Assembly (NCBI RefSeq): GCF_007827365.1
Contig: NZ_VISI01000002.1
Location: 1,307,001-1,371,000 of the forward strand
Length of the DNA stretch: 64,000 bases
Source of the DNA: Olleya sp. Hel_I_94
GTDB taxonomy: Bacteria; Bacteroidota; Bacteroidia; Flavobacteriales; Flavobacteriaceae
Direction of reading: 5' to 3'
Shown piece by piece: positions 26,218-36,351 of the stretch. Numbering within the stretch: the stretch's first letter is position 1; each line of letters begins with the position of its first letter. The notes below the pieces were generated by a model. It was not told the origin of the DNA. It ran no database searches and saw nothing but the letters and a program-made list of their open reading frames with translations. Made by a program: the position numbers and the translations under genes.

Positions 26218-27558
26218 ATGTCTATTAAGAATAAATTACAACATTTAATAACTAATCATGCAGGACTTTTAGTTGTTATTTATGCTGTAGTTATTCGTTT
26301 TATTTTTGTTGTTTTATATAATACAGTAACCCTATTTCCTGACTCTGAAGATTATATTAATTTATCAAAAACTGTTTTTGATTTAACTGGTTATGACGGA
26401 AAAAGAACACCTGGACTACCAGTAATTATCAATCTACTTGGATATAATTTAACTTGGGTTGTAGGTTTCCAATTAATTTTAGGTGTAATGACAACCTATT
26501 TTACATATAGTATTACTAGTGTCCTTAGTAAGGATAAAGCAATTGGCTTTTGGACTGCCATTATATTTACATCTTTTGCTAACGTTGTACTATTTGATTT
26601 TGCTATACTTACGGAAACATTAACTACTTTTTTATTAATCTTTAGTATATGGCTAATAGTCTATTGCAGATTATTTGAGAGCAAAACCAAATGGTACTTT
26701 TACTTTTTATTATCGTTAATACTAACCTGGTTATATCTTACAAGACCTTTTTTTATATATGTTCCTGTAGGTTTTGCTATGTTTTTTATTGTAGCATCTT
26801 TTAAAATTAATTTAAAATCGGTTATTTTAAAAAGCACAATCGTTTTAAGCTTGCCACTATTGACCTATTATATGTGGAACAATCATAATAAAAAAACCAT
26901 TGGACACTTTACAAATACTACATATTTTGGAATTAATTTAACACAAACAGCAACTCCTTTTTTTGAACTAGCAAAGGACGAACATGCCCAAATAAGAGAT
27001 ATTATAGTTAGACATCGAGATTCTATACTTATACATAATCCAAAACTTGAAGCTATGAGTGTTTGGGACGCACAAATTGAGTTATTACAAGTAACAAATT
27101 TATCTCAAAAGGACCTGTATTTTAAATTAGGAGATATCTCTAAACAGCTTATAAAAGACAACCCACTACTTTATCTAAAACAAGCAGGTAAATCTTGGCT
27201 ACTTTTTTGGGGTAATCAAAGTAGTTTTTATTGGAATATTGAAAAGATAAACAATGTTTATTTTAAGCAAGGCACGTTGATAGTGTGGATTTACATACAA
27301 CGCTATGCCTTAATAATATTTAATGTCTTATTTCTAATATTTGCTTTCAAAAAAATAATCCTTTTTTTAAAAAACAAAATGCGCACTTACGACCCTGACC
27401 TTTTTATAGTTTGTATAATCGTTTCAGGATCCTTAGCACAAGCATTAATTGCCTACGGAAACAATAGTAGATTTTGTTTTCCATTTTTCCCATTAATTGT
27501 TTACTTTGTCATCAATAATATTTGGTCTTACAAAGACGTTATTACTTCAAAAAAATAA
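26218..27558 (+). CDS. GT39-like membrane glycosyltransferase or related polytopic protein
   Basis: 446 residues with about ten membrane helices. The first loop has FPDSEDYINLSKTVFDL (about 39-55) and KRTPGLPVI, which match the acidic first periplasmic loop of ArnT/PMT-like GT-C glycosyltransferases that use polyprenyl-phosphate sugars. A periplasmic domain of about 110 residues lies at roughly 215-325. The product probably transfers a sugar to a surface glycan or protein (inference). It opens the polysaccharide-rich part of the window and is closely followed by ftsE. Confidence 0.7.
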   Translation: MSIKNKLQHLITNHAGLLVVIYAVVIRFIFVVLYNTVTLFPDSEDYINLSKTVFDLTGYDGKRTPGLPVIINLLGYNLTWVVGFQLILGVMTTYFTYSITSVLSKDKAIGFWTAIIFTSFANVVLFDFAILTETLTTFLLIFSIWLIVYCRLFESKTKWYFYFLLSLILTWLYLTRPFFIYVPVGFAMFFIVASFKINLKSVILKSTIVLSLPLLTYYMWNNHNKKTIGHFTNTTYFGINLTQTATPFFELAKDEHAQIRDIIVRHRDSILIHNPKLEAMSVWDAQIELLQVTNLSQKDLYFKLGDISKQLIKDNPLLYLKQAGKSWLLFWGNQSSFYWNIEKINNVYFKQGTLIVWIYIQRYALIIFNVLFLIFAFKKIILFLKNKMRTYDPDLFIVCIIVSGSLAQALIAYGNNSRFCFPFFPLIVYFVINNIWSYKDVITSKK

Positions 27559-27566
27559 ACCTTTTT

Positions 27567-28256
27567 ATGTCAAACGCTGTCTTAGAATTAAAAAACGCCT
27601 CTATTTTTCAGGGTGAAAGTCTAATCCTTTCTGAAGTTAATTTAGAAGTTAAAAAAGGAGAGTTTGTTTATCTAATTGGTAAAACAGGTTCTGGTAAAAG
27701 TAGTTTTATGAAAACCTTATATGGTGATTTAAAATTATCACAAGGTGAAGGACATATTGTTGAGTTTGACTTACCGTCTTTAAAGGAAAAAGACATTCCG
27801 TTTTTACGAAGAAAACTAGGTATTGTTTTCCAAGATTTTAAATTATTGACTGACCGTACCATTAATGACAATTTACTATTTGTACTAAAAGCAACAGGTT
27901 GGAAGGATAAAACTAAAATGAATGAGCGTGTCGCTTCTGTTTTAGACAAAGTTGACATGAAAACTAAAGGTTTTAAATTTCCGCATGAATTGTCTGGAGG
28001 AGAGCAACAACGTATTGCAATTGCACGTGCGTTGCTAAATGATCCTGAATTAATTTTAGCAGATGAGCCTACTGGTAATCTTGACCCACAAACTAGTATT
28101 GAGGTCATGGAAGTATTACAAGACATTAATAAAAATGGTAACACAATCTTAATGGCTACTCATGATTATGCTTTACTTTTAAAATACCCAAGTAAAACAT
28201 TAAAATGTGACGATAACAGAATTTTTGAAGTGGTACAGCGTAAGACTACTGTATAA
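27567..28256 (+). CDS. ftsE: FtsE-like ABC transporter ATP-binding protein
   Basis: 229 residues from the ATG at 27567; the reading frame is open further upstream, but family members begin close to this Met (MSNAVLELKNASIF). Walker A is LIGKTGSGKSS (about 36-46), the Q-loop is VFQDFKLL, the signature is LSGGEQQRIAIARAL, Walker B is LILADEPTGNLDP and the switch His is in MATHDYALL. FtsE works with FtsX to control cell-wall hydrolysis at division, but no FtsX gene is adjacent here. It starts 8 bases after the upstream glycosyltransferase gene. Confidence 0.88.
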   Translation: MSNAVLELKNASIFQGESLILSEVNLEVKKGEFVYLIGKTGSGKSSFMKTLYGDLKLSQGEGHIVEFDLPSLKEKDIPFLRRKLGIVFQDFKLLTDRTINDNLLFVLKATGWKDKTKMNERVASVLDKVDMKTKGFKFPHELSGGEQQRIAIARALLNDPELILADEPTGNLDPQTSIEVMEVLQDINKNGNTILMATHDYALLLKYPSKTLKCDDNRIFEVVQRKTTV

Positions 28257-29160
28257 TTTGGTTTAAAATTACTGTACATTTTTTAGCACCTTTAACATTA
28301 AGGTGATTAGCATCAAAAAAATCTGAATCATCAAATCGGTTATCTTCAAACAAGTTGATATACGTTGTATTACTATTACCTAATGCTAAAGCATCTGCTG
28401 TATCGTAAATTTTAGCTACTTTTTTAGAATTTACTAAATTTACATATCTATAATTAACTGGTAAACTTACTAAATACACGTTAATATCTCTAGACTGACA
28501 TTGCTTGATAATTTCTTGGATCCTTTTGGTGTTTTGAGTAAAATCTAACAATCCATCTTCATGGTTTATAGTAACCCGTTTGGCAAAACCATCTAAATCT
28601 TTAGTACTATTTTCAACTAAATTAGTTGTAATAAATCCATGAGTATCACTAGTTACTAAAGTACCGTTTTTAAAATAATCTCTGACATATTTAATAGTTT
28701 TGGATAGTTTGTGTACTAATGCAAGACTATGTTGTTTTAAATCATATTTAGAGATCAAAGGAATGGTTAATCCCATGTGGTTTTTATAAAAATACTTTCG
28801 CCATTTTAAGTCTAACTTATCATCTACCTCACTTAGCGTTGTATAAGCAACAGTTAAAATAATGTTTTTTAGTTTAGGAAAACTATCCACATGTTTTTCA
28901 AACAATAACTTATCAAAATATATAGATTGGCTAACATTAGAAATATTAAAGGTTGGTCTGTCAAAACCTTTAGGATCTATTCCATAAAAAGCATGAGAAT
29001 CCCCAAAAACTAGTGTTTCTATATTACCATATTGCGTTTGTATTTGCTTGTTTTTGTATGAATAATTATTTGGAACATACCTATAAAAACATTCTATAGC
29101 AATAAAAACTAAGAGTAATGGAATGGTAAAAAGTAATGCGTTTTTAAAAAAAGAATTCAT
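28246..29160 (-). CDS. SGNH/GDSL-hydrolase-like membrane-anchored protein
   Basis: 304 residues. One N-terminal membrane helix (about 10-27). The block I motif is FGDSHAFYG (about 53-61) with the nucleophile Ser, and the C-terminal block V motif is DANHLNVKGA (about 282-291) with Asp and His. This is the layout of SGNH esterases and of AlgX/DltD-like O-acetyl-handling proteins. In a polysaccharide cluster it could add or remove acyl groups on a surface glycan (inference). Its end overlaps ftsE by 11 bases in convergent orientation. Confidence 0.7.
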   Translation of the reverse strand: MNSFFKNALLFTIPLLLVFIAIECFYRYVPNNYSYKNKQIQTQYGNIETLVFGDSHAFYGIDPKGFDRPTFNISNVSQSIYFDKLLFEKHVDSFPKLKNIILTVAYTTLSEVDDKLDLKWRKYFYKNHMGLTIPLISKYDLKQHSLALVHKLSKTIKYVRDYFKNGTLVTSDTHGFITTNLVENSTKDLDGFAKRVTINHEDGLLDFTQNTKRIQEIIKQCQSRDINVYLVSLPVNYRYVNLVNSKKVAKIYDTADALALGNSNTTYINLFEDNRFDDSDFFDANHLNVKGAKKCTVILNQIIQ

Positions 29161-29317
29161 TAATTAAATAATAATATCATTTGTAAATATATCACTTTGA
29201 AAATTATCAACTTGTCTATTTATAAATCTATATTAATGCTTAGATTTGAAAAACTGCTACAGCATATTAAAACTGTAGGTCCATAACAAACCAAATAACC
29301 AAAATTTAATAATTATA

Positions 29318-30253
29318 ATGTCTTTTTTTTCTGTAATTATACCGCTTTATAACAAGGAAAAATATGTTTTAAAAACTATTACATCTGTTTTACAACAAAG
29401 TTTTCAAAATTTTGATATTGTAATAGTCGATGATGGCAGTACCGATCAAAGCTTAGCAATAGTTAAGAGTCTAAATAATGACAAAATAACAGTCATCCAA
29501 CAAGAAAATCAAGGCGCATCCATAGCAAGAAACACTGCTATTGCAGCCTCAAACGGAAGCTATATAGCCACATTAGACGCTGACGATATTTGGGATAAAA
29601 ACCATCTATTACAACTAAAAAAATGCATAGACACTTGTCCTGAAGCTGTACTATTTTGTACCAATTATAATATTAAGCGTCATGATGGATTTATAACTAA
29701 ATCTAAATTTAATTTTGAATATGACAATAGTTGCTTGATAATTAACGACTTTTTTAAAGCTAACATTATTAATTTTATTCCTACTTCATCTTCCGTTGCT
29801 TTTAAGAAACAGGACTTTTTAAAAGTTAATGGATATAATACTAAATTAAGAACAGGTCAGGATATTGATTTGTGGATTAAATTTGGTTTAATTGGCAAAA
29901 TCGCTTTTAACCCAAAAATAACGATGCTATATAACTTCTTTGATCAATCTAGTTTATCAAATAGTGATTATAATGAGGACAGATATTTACTAATTAATAA
30001 TTATAAGAATGAAGCACAAAACAACGCTTCATTAAAAAAGTATTTAGACATAAATAGATATGCATTAGTCATTCGTTATAAATTATTAGACCAACCAATT
30101 GACGCTAAAAAAGTAAAGCAAGACATCGATTTTAAAAATTTAAACTATAAACAAAAAGTCCTTGTAAATTGTCCTTCCTCTATTTTAATTGGATTAAAAA
30201 AGCTTCATAGTTTTTTAATAAAAAATAACATTTACTTATCAGCTTTTAAGTAA
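29318..30253 (+). CDS. Glycosyltransferase family 2
   Basis: 311 residues. The GT-A fold is recognised by FSVIIPLYNKEKYVLKTITS (residues 4-23), VDDGSTDQSLAI (about 38-49) and the DxD-type motif LDADDIWD (about 86-93). No membrane helix is present. It would transfer a sugar from a nucleotide donor during repeat-unit assembly. The C-terminus overlaps the convergent FdtA gene by 15 bases. Confidence 0.88.
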   Translation: MSFFSVIIPLYNKEKYVLKTITSVLQQSFQNFDIVIVDDGSTDQSLAIVKSLNNDKITVIQQENQGASIARNTAIAASNGSYIATLDADDIWDKNHLLQLKKCIDTCPEAVLFCTNYNIKRHDGFITKSKFNFEYDNSCLIINDFFKANIINFIPTSSSVAFKKQDFLKVNGYNTKLRTGQDIDLWIKFGLIGKIAFNPKITMLYNFFDQSSLSNSDYNEDRYLLINNYKNEAQNNASLKKYLDINRYALVIRYKLLDQPIDAKKVKQDIDFKNLNYKQKVLVNCPSSILIGLKKLHSFLIKNNIYLSAFK

Positions 30254-30661
30254 TTCAAATTCGCTATAATCTCTAACATAATCCTCTTCATTGTAAACCT
30301 CTGATGCTAAGACTAAACATACTGCTCCTGAAGAAAAATTTTCAAGTTCTCTCCAAATACCTGGTACAATCATCAACCCTTTATTAGGCTTATTTAAACT
30401 GACTGTTTTAGTGTTTTTACCATCTTTTAAAATCACATCAAAACTACCACTTAAGGGTATCAAAAACTGAAATAAAGCTTTATGAGCATGACCTCCTCTA
30501 TAAGCATCACTAGGTACATCGTATAAATAATACACGCGTTTGATATCAAATGGAACGCAATCTTTTTCTATAACTGACAAATTACCACGTCCTTCTTCAT
30601 CAGTGATTTTAGGTATTTCTATAATAGATACTGCGTTTACAGTCGTTGATTTTAATTTCAT
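30239..30661 (-). CDS. FdtA/QdtA-type dTDP-4-keto-6-deoxyhexose 3,4-ketoisomerase (cupin)
   Basis: 140 residues from the ATG at 30661; that start leaves one base after the upstream glycosyltransferase stop and is preferred over an upstream TTG. The cupin pattern is clear: GNLSVIEKDCVPFDIKRVYY, then RGGHAHKALFQFLIPLSG with the catalytic-site His pair, and MIVPGIWRELENFS. FdtA/QdtA enzymes convert dTDP-4-keto-6-deoxyglucose to the 3-keto sugar. The partner aminotransferase is at 33991-35094. RmlA and RmlB are not in the window. Confidence 0.85.
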   Translation of the reverse strand: MKLKSTTVNAVSIIEIPKITDEEGRGNLSVIEKDCVPFDIKRVYYLYDVPSDAYRGGHAHKALFQFLIPLSGSFDVILKDGKNTKTVSLNKPNKGLMIVPGIWRELENFSSGAVCLVLASEVYNEEDYVRDYSEFELLKS

Positions 30662-30662
30662 T

Positions 30663-31502
30663 TTAAGACTTTTCAATTCCTAATTTAACTAGATTTTTAT
30701 AAGTTGAAATTCCTTTTAAACCTACTTTAAATTTTTTAATAATTTGATTTGTTTTTATTGCACCTTGCTTATGTACAATGTATAAATATTTACATAGTTT
30801 TAAGTATCCCAATACACCAGAATATTTGTAATATAAGGCACTTCTGGCATATACTAATTTGTCATTTCCAGAGTCTTTGCCTGAACTAAAAAACGGATGC
30901 GACAATATTACCTTGGGCTCAAATATAGTCTGCATTTTTAATTTTAAAGCCTCTCGCATAAAAATATATTCGTCTGCGGTTTCAAAAGTGGACCCTAATC
31001 CAAAATTGACATTAAAAAGTAGGCTGTTTTGCTTTATTAATTTAGTGTTAAACGTAATCACTACAGAATTAACTTCTTTAATGGACTCTAAATCATGACA
31101 CTTAACTTGAGGATAATTTTTAAATAAATTACCTTCAAAATCTTCCATTTTAAAAGTTATAATAGCTGCATTAGGATTACTATTATATGCTTCTAAAATA
31201 ATTTTATCAAAATCTGGTTTAAATTTAACATCATCGTCTACAATTAAACATAACTGACCAATCGTATTTTTTATTGCCATGTTTCGGCTTTTAGCCAAAC
31301 CTTTTTCAAAACTATTTATCACTCTAATATTATCCACAGTCGACTCCAAAATGTGAGATTGATCTGTTTGATTAATTATCAGGATGTTATAGTTTTTAAA
31401 AGAACTATTTGGAAACATATTTGATAGAAAATCCATAGATGTCTGAAACATAGTTGCTACTAACAACTCTAATTTTACATCTTTCTTTTTGGCATTGCCC
31501 AT
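30663..31502 (-). CDS. Glycosyltransferase family 2-like protein
   Basis: 279 residues. The N-terminal part lacks the usual opening motif, but NIRVINSFEKGLAKSRNMAI (about 57-76) and CLIVDDDVKFKPDFDKII (about 84-101) give the acceptor/donor Asp-rich region of a GT2 fold. EYIFMREAL and PKVILSHPF are later family blocks. It lies one base ahead of FdtA and should be co-transcribed with it. The donor and acceptor are unknown. Confidence 0.75.
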   Translation of the reverse strand: MGNAKKKDVKLELLVATMFQTSMDFLSNMFPNSSFKNYNILIINQTDQSHILESTVDNIRVINSFEKGLAKSRNMAIKNTIGQLCLIVDDDVKFKPDFDKIILEAYNSNPNAAIITFKMEDFEGNLFKNYPQVKCHDLESIKEVNSVVITFNTKLIKQNSLLFNVNFGLGSTFETADEYIFMREALKLKMQTIFEPKVILSHPFFSSGKDSGNDKLVYARSALYYKYSGVLGYLKLCKYLYIVHKQGAIKTNQIIKKFKVGLKGISTYKNLVKLGIEKS

Positions 31503-31539
31503 TAACTTCTATCTTTGAAAACAAATGTATAAAATATAA

Positions 31540-32682
31540 ATGAAGATATTATTAATTGGCGAATATAGCAGACTACACAATTCTTTAAAAGAAGGTTTGA
31601 TTGCTTTAGGACATCAGGTGACTTTAGTTAGTTCTGGTGATGGCTTAAAACAATTTGAATCTGATTATCTGTTAACTTCAAAAATTAAAAATAATCGCTT
31701 TTTAAGTTTATTAAACTCTGGATTAATTAGACTTTTTGGTGTTAATTTAATTCAGAATGAATACTACCAGCAGTTTAAAAAATTATTACCACAATTTAAA
31801 AATTTTGATGTTGTCCAATTAATAAATGAAGATGCACTTGGCGTAACACCAAAACAGTCTATAAAATTATACTCACAGCTTTTTAAGCAAAATAAGTCTA
31901 TCTATTTATTGGCTTGTGGAGAAGATTATGTAACCATAAATTATTTTTTAAATCCAGCAAATGGCTATTCTGTTTTAACACCTTATTTAAACAATACTGC
32001 CTTAAAAAACACATTTAATTTTTCGTTAAAATACACAACAGAAGCTTATAAAAACTTACATGAGTTTATAAACAAAAACATTAATGGTGTAATCTGTTCT
32101 GATATGGATTACCACAGAGCTTATATAAACCATTCTAAATATTTAGGGTTAATCCCAAATCCAATTAACACAGATTTATTAGAATTTAAACCATTAAAAA
32201 CAGATGGTAAAATTCATATTTTCCATGGTATTAACTCGACATCAAGTTTAAAAAAAGGTGCCAATTATTTTTCTGAAGCGTTGCAAATTATTGCTAATAA
32301 ATATCCGGAAAAAGTTAGCATATCTAGCACCATTGACCTACCCTATACTAAGTACATACAAAGTTACGATCAAGCACATATAATATTAGATCAAGTCTAT
32401 TCATATGACCAAGGATACAATGCATTAGAAGCCATGTATAAAGGTAAAGTGCTATTTACAGGAGCTGAAAAAGAATGGTTACAATATTATAACTTAAAAG
32501 AAAACAGTGTCGCTATTAACGCCTTACCTAATGCTGATTATTTAGTTGAAAAACTTGAATGGTTAATTAATAATCCAAATCAAATACAAAGTATAGGAAG
32601 TCATGCCAGCGCATTTGTAAAGCAACATCATGATTACATTACAATAGCACAACGTTATTTAGATACTTGGAATAAAAACTAG
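31540..32682 (+). CDS. Glycosyltransferase, GT1/GT4-like
   Basis: 380 residues. It opens MKILLIGEYSRLHNSLKEGL, the N-terminal Rossmann strand and glycine loop of GT-B enzymes. The C-terminal half has IFHGINSTSSLKKGANYFSE (about 230-249) and DQVYSYDQGYNALEAMYKGK (about 285-304), which correspond to the nucleotide-sugar binding half. The usual EPFGxxxxE motif is altered to a form like GYNALEAM. It ends one base before the convergent flippase gene. Its start is 37 bases from the divergent GT2-like gene. Confidence 0.78.
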   Translation: MKILLIGEYSRLHNSLKEGLIALGHQVTLVSSGDGLKQFESDYLLTSKIKNNRFLSLLNSGLIRLFGVNLIQNEYYQQFKKLLPQFKNFDVVQLINEDALGVTPKQSIKLYSQLFKQNKSIYLLACGEDYVTINYFLNPANGYSVLTPYLNNTALKNTFNFSLKYTTEAYKNLHEFINKNINGVICSDMDYHRAYINHSKYLGLIPNPINTDLLEFKPLKTDGKIHIFHGINSTSSLKKGANYFSEALQIIANKYPEKVSISSTIDLPYTKYIQSYDQAHIILDQVYSYDQGYNALEAMYKGKVLFTGAEKEWLQYYNLKENSVAINALPNADYLVEKLEWLINNPNQIQSIGSHASAFVKQHHDYITIAQRYLDTWNKN

Positions 32683-33990
32683 TTAATCCTCTTCTAATTT
32701 ATCCGGAATTACACCAAATAATGATGAATAGAAAATAAGTAAGATAATAGCGTAGTACATAACATAAGTTGCAAAATGTGCCATATTTGCTCCAACTAAA
32801 CCAAACTCATCTATAAAATACTTGCTAGTAAAGTACAATGTTGTAACTGAAAAAGCTTCGGTAATTATATAATGCCAAAACATACGTTTAGCTAAAAATT
32901 GGTAAGCTATAACAATTGAAAGTACTTTGATAAAATCGCCTAATAATTGCCATAAAAACAAGTCTTCAACTGGTCTAAATTCTTCAGTAAAAACTAAACT
33001 AACAATAAAACTTCTTAAAAAATAGACTACGATTAAACCTAAAGCAAATATTGGAATTATTGTTTTATAAAAACTAAATACCTCTTTTCTAAAATCCTTA
33101 ATATTGTCTATTTCAGAGAATCTAGGTAAAATATACATGGTTAATAATGTACTTACAAATAGTAAGTAATATTTAGAAATCCGATTCATTGCTTCCCAAA
33201 AACCGGCTTGTTCTAAACCTATATTATCAATAATATAACTTCTAATTAATATTGCAACTAAGGGTAAAATAATTGCAGAAAACAACGCCATTCCTGAGTA
33301 TGACCCAAGCTTTTTAGCAAAGTTTAAACTAAAGTTACTGGCTTTAATTAATGGAATAAAGTTTTTTCGGTTTGCAATACCTACAAGTGTTATTAAAAAA
33401 ATAATGGACTCTGCTATCACAACTGCGATTAATGCACCATCAATTTTTTCTTGCCAAATCAGTAAAATGGTAATAACAGCACCTAAAATTTGACCAAAAA
33501 TATTAAATACAATCAAGTATTTATATTTTGCAAAGCCATTCATTATGGAAAAAGCAAACATATTTAACGCGTAAAATGGAAGTGCCATAGAGAATATCCT
33601 AATAACGTACGCGTAGTTGTTGTAGTCTTTAAAAATTAAATCATTAATAAATTCTGCTTTAAAATAAACTAGAATAGACATTAATAGTGTAGAACAAAAT
33701 CCCATGTAAAATACGGTAGAAATTGTTTTACTTAATTGAAAAGCATCATCTTTAAACTGAGCGATATACTTAACAACACCTTTGTAAAGTCCTAAAATGG
33801 ATAAGGATTGCACAGAACCTACAAAGTTACGTAAGTTACCAACTAATGCCATACCCTCTGAACCCACAAATAATGCTATAAATTTGGATGTTAAAAATCC
33901 AGCTATAATTTTTACAATTACAGATACAGAATTAAGGGAAGCTACCTTAACTAGGACATTATTATTTATGTAGTCTAGAACTTTTTTCAA
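32683..33990 (-). CDS. Wzx-type O-antigen/polysaccharide flippase
   Basis: 435 residues with about twelve membrane helices, in the MATE/PST superfamily. It opens with a short polar stretch, then VKIIAGFLTSKFIALFVGSE (about 26-45) and NLRNFVGSVQSLSILGLYKG (about 49-68), which are typical of O-antigen translocases. It should flip lipid-linked repeat units to the periplasm. Its start directly abuts the stop of the aminotransferase gene (33990/33991), so they are co-transcribed. Confidence 0.87.
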   Translation of the reverse strand: MKKVLDYINNNVLVKVASLNSVSVIVKIIAGFLTSKFIALFVGSEGMALVGNLRNFVGSVQSLSILGLYKGVVKYIAQFKDDAFQLSKTISTVFYMGFCSTLLMSILVYFKAEFINDLIFKDYNNYAYVIRIFSMALPFYALNMFAFSIMNGFAKYKYLIVFNIFGQILGAVITILLIWQEKIDGALIAVVIAESIIFLITLVGIANRKNFIPLIKASNFSLNFAKKLGSYSGMALFSAIILPLVAILIRSYIIDNIGLEQAGFWEAMNRISKYYLLFVSTLLTMYILPRFSEIDNIKDFRKEVFSFYKTIIPIFALGLIVVYFLRSFIVSLVFTEEFRPVEDLFLWQLLGDFIKVLSIVIAYQFLAKRMFWHYIITEAFSVTTLYFTSKYFIDEFGLVGANMAHFATYVMYYAIILLIFYSSLFGVIPDKLEED

Positions 33991-35094
33991 TTAGTAATTA
34001 TTCAATTTTTCAATCACTGTATCTACCTCTAAACTAGTCATTATTGGACTAATAGGTAAGCTTACACAAGTTTCGTGAATTTTTTCTGTTATTGGAAATT
34101 TTAAATGGTTAAATCGTTGAAGCGCAATTTGTTTATGTGGCGGAATAGGATAATGTACTGCTGCTTCTATATTATTTACTTTTAAATAGTCTAAAAACTG
34201 TTCTCTATTATCCACTAAAATCACAAATAAATGAAATACATGGTTTTTAGTACCATCATAAAAAGGCAGTTTTATTTTATTATTGTTGATTTTGGATATA
34301 TATTGTTTAGCTATTGATTGCCTATGGCTATTATCATTTTCTAGCGCTTTAAGCTTTATATCCAAAAACAAAGCCTGTATTTCGTCCATTCTGTTATTAA
34401 CACCTAGTACTTCATTTTCATATTTAGTGCTAGTACCATAATTTCTTAATTTAAAAATCATGTCAGCTAATTGGCTATTATTGGTGGTAATTGCACCTGC
34501 ATCTCCTAAAGCCCCTAAGTTTTTACTTGGATAAAAACTAAACGCTGCAGCATCTCCTAAATTTCCTGCTTTTGTACTTAACCTTTTATGTAAAGCTCCA
34601 TGTGCCTGTGCTGCATCCTCAATAACTAATAATTGTTTTTGATTTGCTAAACTTTTTATGGCTTCCATATCACTAAGCTGACCATATAAATGCACTACTA
34701 AAATAGCTTTAGTTTTATGGGATAAACTTTTTTGTATGTCTTTAGATTCAATATTAAAGGTAATTGGATTAGGCTCCACCAAGATTGGTTCCAACCCAAC
34801 TTCTAACAAAGCCAAAATGGAAGCAATAAATGTATTAGCAGGCACAATAACTTGGTCTCCTTTATTTAATATACCAAGCTCCATATATCCTTTAAAAATT
34901 AATACTAAGGCGTCAAAACCATTGCTAACACCAATACAATGTTTAGTTCCGCAAAAGGCTGCATAGTTAGTTTCAAAGGTATTAACACCATCGCCTAATA
35001 TGTATTGACCTGTACTTAAAAACGAATCAAATTGGTGTTTAAATTGGGTCTCAAATCTTGCGTTTATTTTTGGTAGGTCTAAAAACTTAATCAT
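33991..35094 (-). CDS. DegT/DnrJ/EryC1/StrS sugar aminotransferase (FdtB/QdtB-like)
   Basis: 367 residues, full length. PLP is bound by Lys191 in [14 protein letters not shown], with [10 protein letters not shown] (157-166) holding the pyridine Asp160. With the FdtA-like cupin in the same cluster the likely product is dTDP-3-amino-3,6-dideoxyhexose (Fuc3N or Qui3N); the stereochemistry cannot be read here. The start overlaps the end of the upstream FemAB-like gene by 4 bases and its stop touches the flippase start. Confidence 0.88.
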   Translation of the reverse strand: MIKFLDLPKINARFETQFKHQFDSFLSTGQYILGDGVNTFETNYAAFCGTKHCIGVSNGFDALVLIFKGYMELGILNKGDQVIVPANTFIASILALLEVGLEPILVEPNPITFNIESKDIQKSLSHKTKAILVVHLYGQLSDMEAIKSLANQKQLLVIEDAAQAHGALHKRLSTKAGNLGDAAAFSFYPSKNLGALGDAGAITTNNSQLADMIFKLRNYGTSTKYENEVLGVNNRMDEIQALFLDIKLKALENDNSHRQSIAKQYISKINNNKIKLPFYDGTKNHVFHLFVILVDNREQFLDYLKVNNIEAAVHYPIPPHKQIALQRFNHLKFPITEKIHETCVSLPISPIMTSLEVDTVIEKLNNY

Positions 35095-36065
35095 ATAAAC
35101 ACTGAATTTAATAATTCGTGATTTTTTGTGCTAACACTATAAAAGTCGTGCACAATCATTCTTGCTCCAAAACTTTCTTTCCAATACAATAGTCCTTTGT
35201 TAATATTTAATCCATTATTTACATTTGATGTTCCAAAATCAAAAAATAATTTATCCTTAAAAACGGTATGTATTAAATATTGAAACAATACATCTAAACT
35301 ACCAAGTTCTTGCTTATCACTATTAGCCGAAATGTACTGCGCATGTGCGACGTTTTTAGTTTCAAAAATAGTTGTTCCAGCTACAATGGTATCGCCTTTA
35401 TATACATTAAACTGTCGTATATTATTTGGAAAATGGGATTGCAGCAATGTCATTTCTTCTAAAGTATGCACAGGTTTGACATTATGTTGTGCTTTTAGAT
35501 TAGGTATTAAAATAGCATTCCAAAAATTTTCTAAACTGCTTTCCTCCTTTACTACTAAATTATTGGCTTGTCCTTTTTTAAACCCTCTTTTTCTGTTACT
35601 AGAAATCGATTCTGGCATAAAGTTATAATCAATAACAGATAATGCATCACGCCTTACTACATTAGCTTTTAGTAAAAACATTAAATAGGCTAACTGACTG
35701 TCTGGTCCTGAAGCATAAATTGAAGGTAAACTCTTGATATTTAAATACAATATATTGTGATCTTCTAAAAACTGTAAAAGTAATTTAAAGACCTCTAAGA
35801 CTTCATTAAATTTTAGAGCCTTATGTGTTACCAATCCACCATACGTTAATCCTTGATGAGAATGTAGTGTGTCACCAACCTTATTAGCTGGTAAAACCGC
35901 AATTAGTTTTTCACCTTTAAAAATAAGCACTGAAAAATCATCAAATCGATCTTTATGGTATTCTATAAAATTTCGATTTAATAAAAATGTTCCATTGTTG
36001 GATTCAGTAATAAAACTGTTCCAAAGCTTTTTATGTTTAGCGGAATATATGGTTAAAGAAAAAAT
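35091..36065 (-). CDS. FemAB/GNAT-like transferase in the amino-sugar operon, start uncertain
   Basis: A GTG at 35930 would give 279 residues beginning [20 protein letters not shown]. The frame is open and clearly coding upstream of it: [17 protein letters not shown] and [10 protein letters not shown] match the conserved N-terminus of this family (from memory). No ATG, GTG or TTG lies between the stop at 36075-36077 and 35930, so I place the start at an ATT at 36065 (provisional). The core has [32 protein letters not shown] segments and [12 protein letters not shown], typical of GNAT/FemAB proteins. It may acylate the amino sugar (inference). It overlaps the aminotransferase gene by 4 bases. 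Confidence 0.75.
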   Translation of the reverse strand: MFSLTIYSAKHKKLWNSFITESNNGTFLLNRNFIEYHKDRFDDFSVLIFKGEKLIAVLPANKVGDTLHSHQGLTYGGLVTHKALKFNEVLEVFKLLLQFLEDHNILYLNIKSLPSIYASGPDSQLAYLMFLLKANVVRRDALSVIDYNFMPESISSNRKRGFKKGQANNLVVKEESSLENFWNAILIPNLKAQHNVKPVHTLEEMTLLQSHFPNNIRQFNVYKGDTIVAGTTIFETKNVAHAQYISANSDKQELGSLDVLFQYLIHTVFKDKLFFDFGTSNVNNGLNINKGLLYWKESFGARMIVHDFYSVSTKNHELLNSVFI

Positions 36066-36234
36066 AGCGCACTTTTATTTAAGCAATGAAAGTACTAATT
36101 TTTATTGAAGAATTTACTATAAAAATAAGTTATAGCCAATTGCTGAATAAATATAAGGGTAGACACAGTATGTACCGCAGCAAACCTAAATTTAAAAGTA
36201 TGAAACTGCAAGCGCTTTGATTAAACAGTTTTAG

Positions 36235-36260
36235 ATCTATCTTAAAGCATAAAGATAGAT
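36235..36260. other. Unassigned hairpin upstream of the FemAB-like gene
   Basis: ATCTATCTT (36235-36243) and AAGATAGAT (36252-36260) form a perfect 9-bp stem. It has no T-run on either side that would make it a clean terminator, and it sits 17 bases from the typA terminator. It may be part of the leader of the FemAB-like gene. The rest of 36078-36234 shows nothing recognisable. Confidence 0.35.
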
Positions 36261-36270
36261 TTAGTAGTAA

Positions 36271-36310
36271 ACAAAAAAAAGAGGTTTCTAAACTAGAAAC
36301 CTCTTTTAAT
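36271..36310. terminator. Intrinsic terminator of typA
   Basis: A 14-bp perfect stem, AAAAGAGGTTTCTA with TAGAAACCTCTTTT, closes on a 3-base loop (36291-36293). On the minus strand it ends in a T-run. It lies 42 bases after the typA stop. Confidence 0.88.
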
Positions 36311-36351
36311 ATTATATAATTTAGACCGTTGTATTTACAACTAATCTAATA

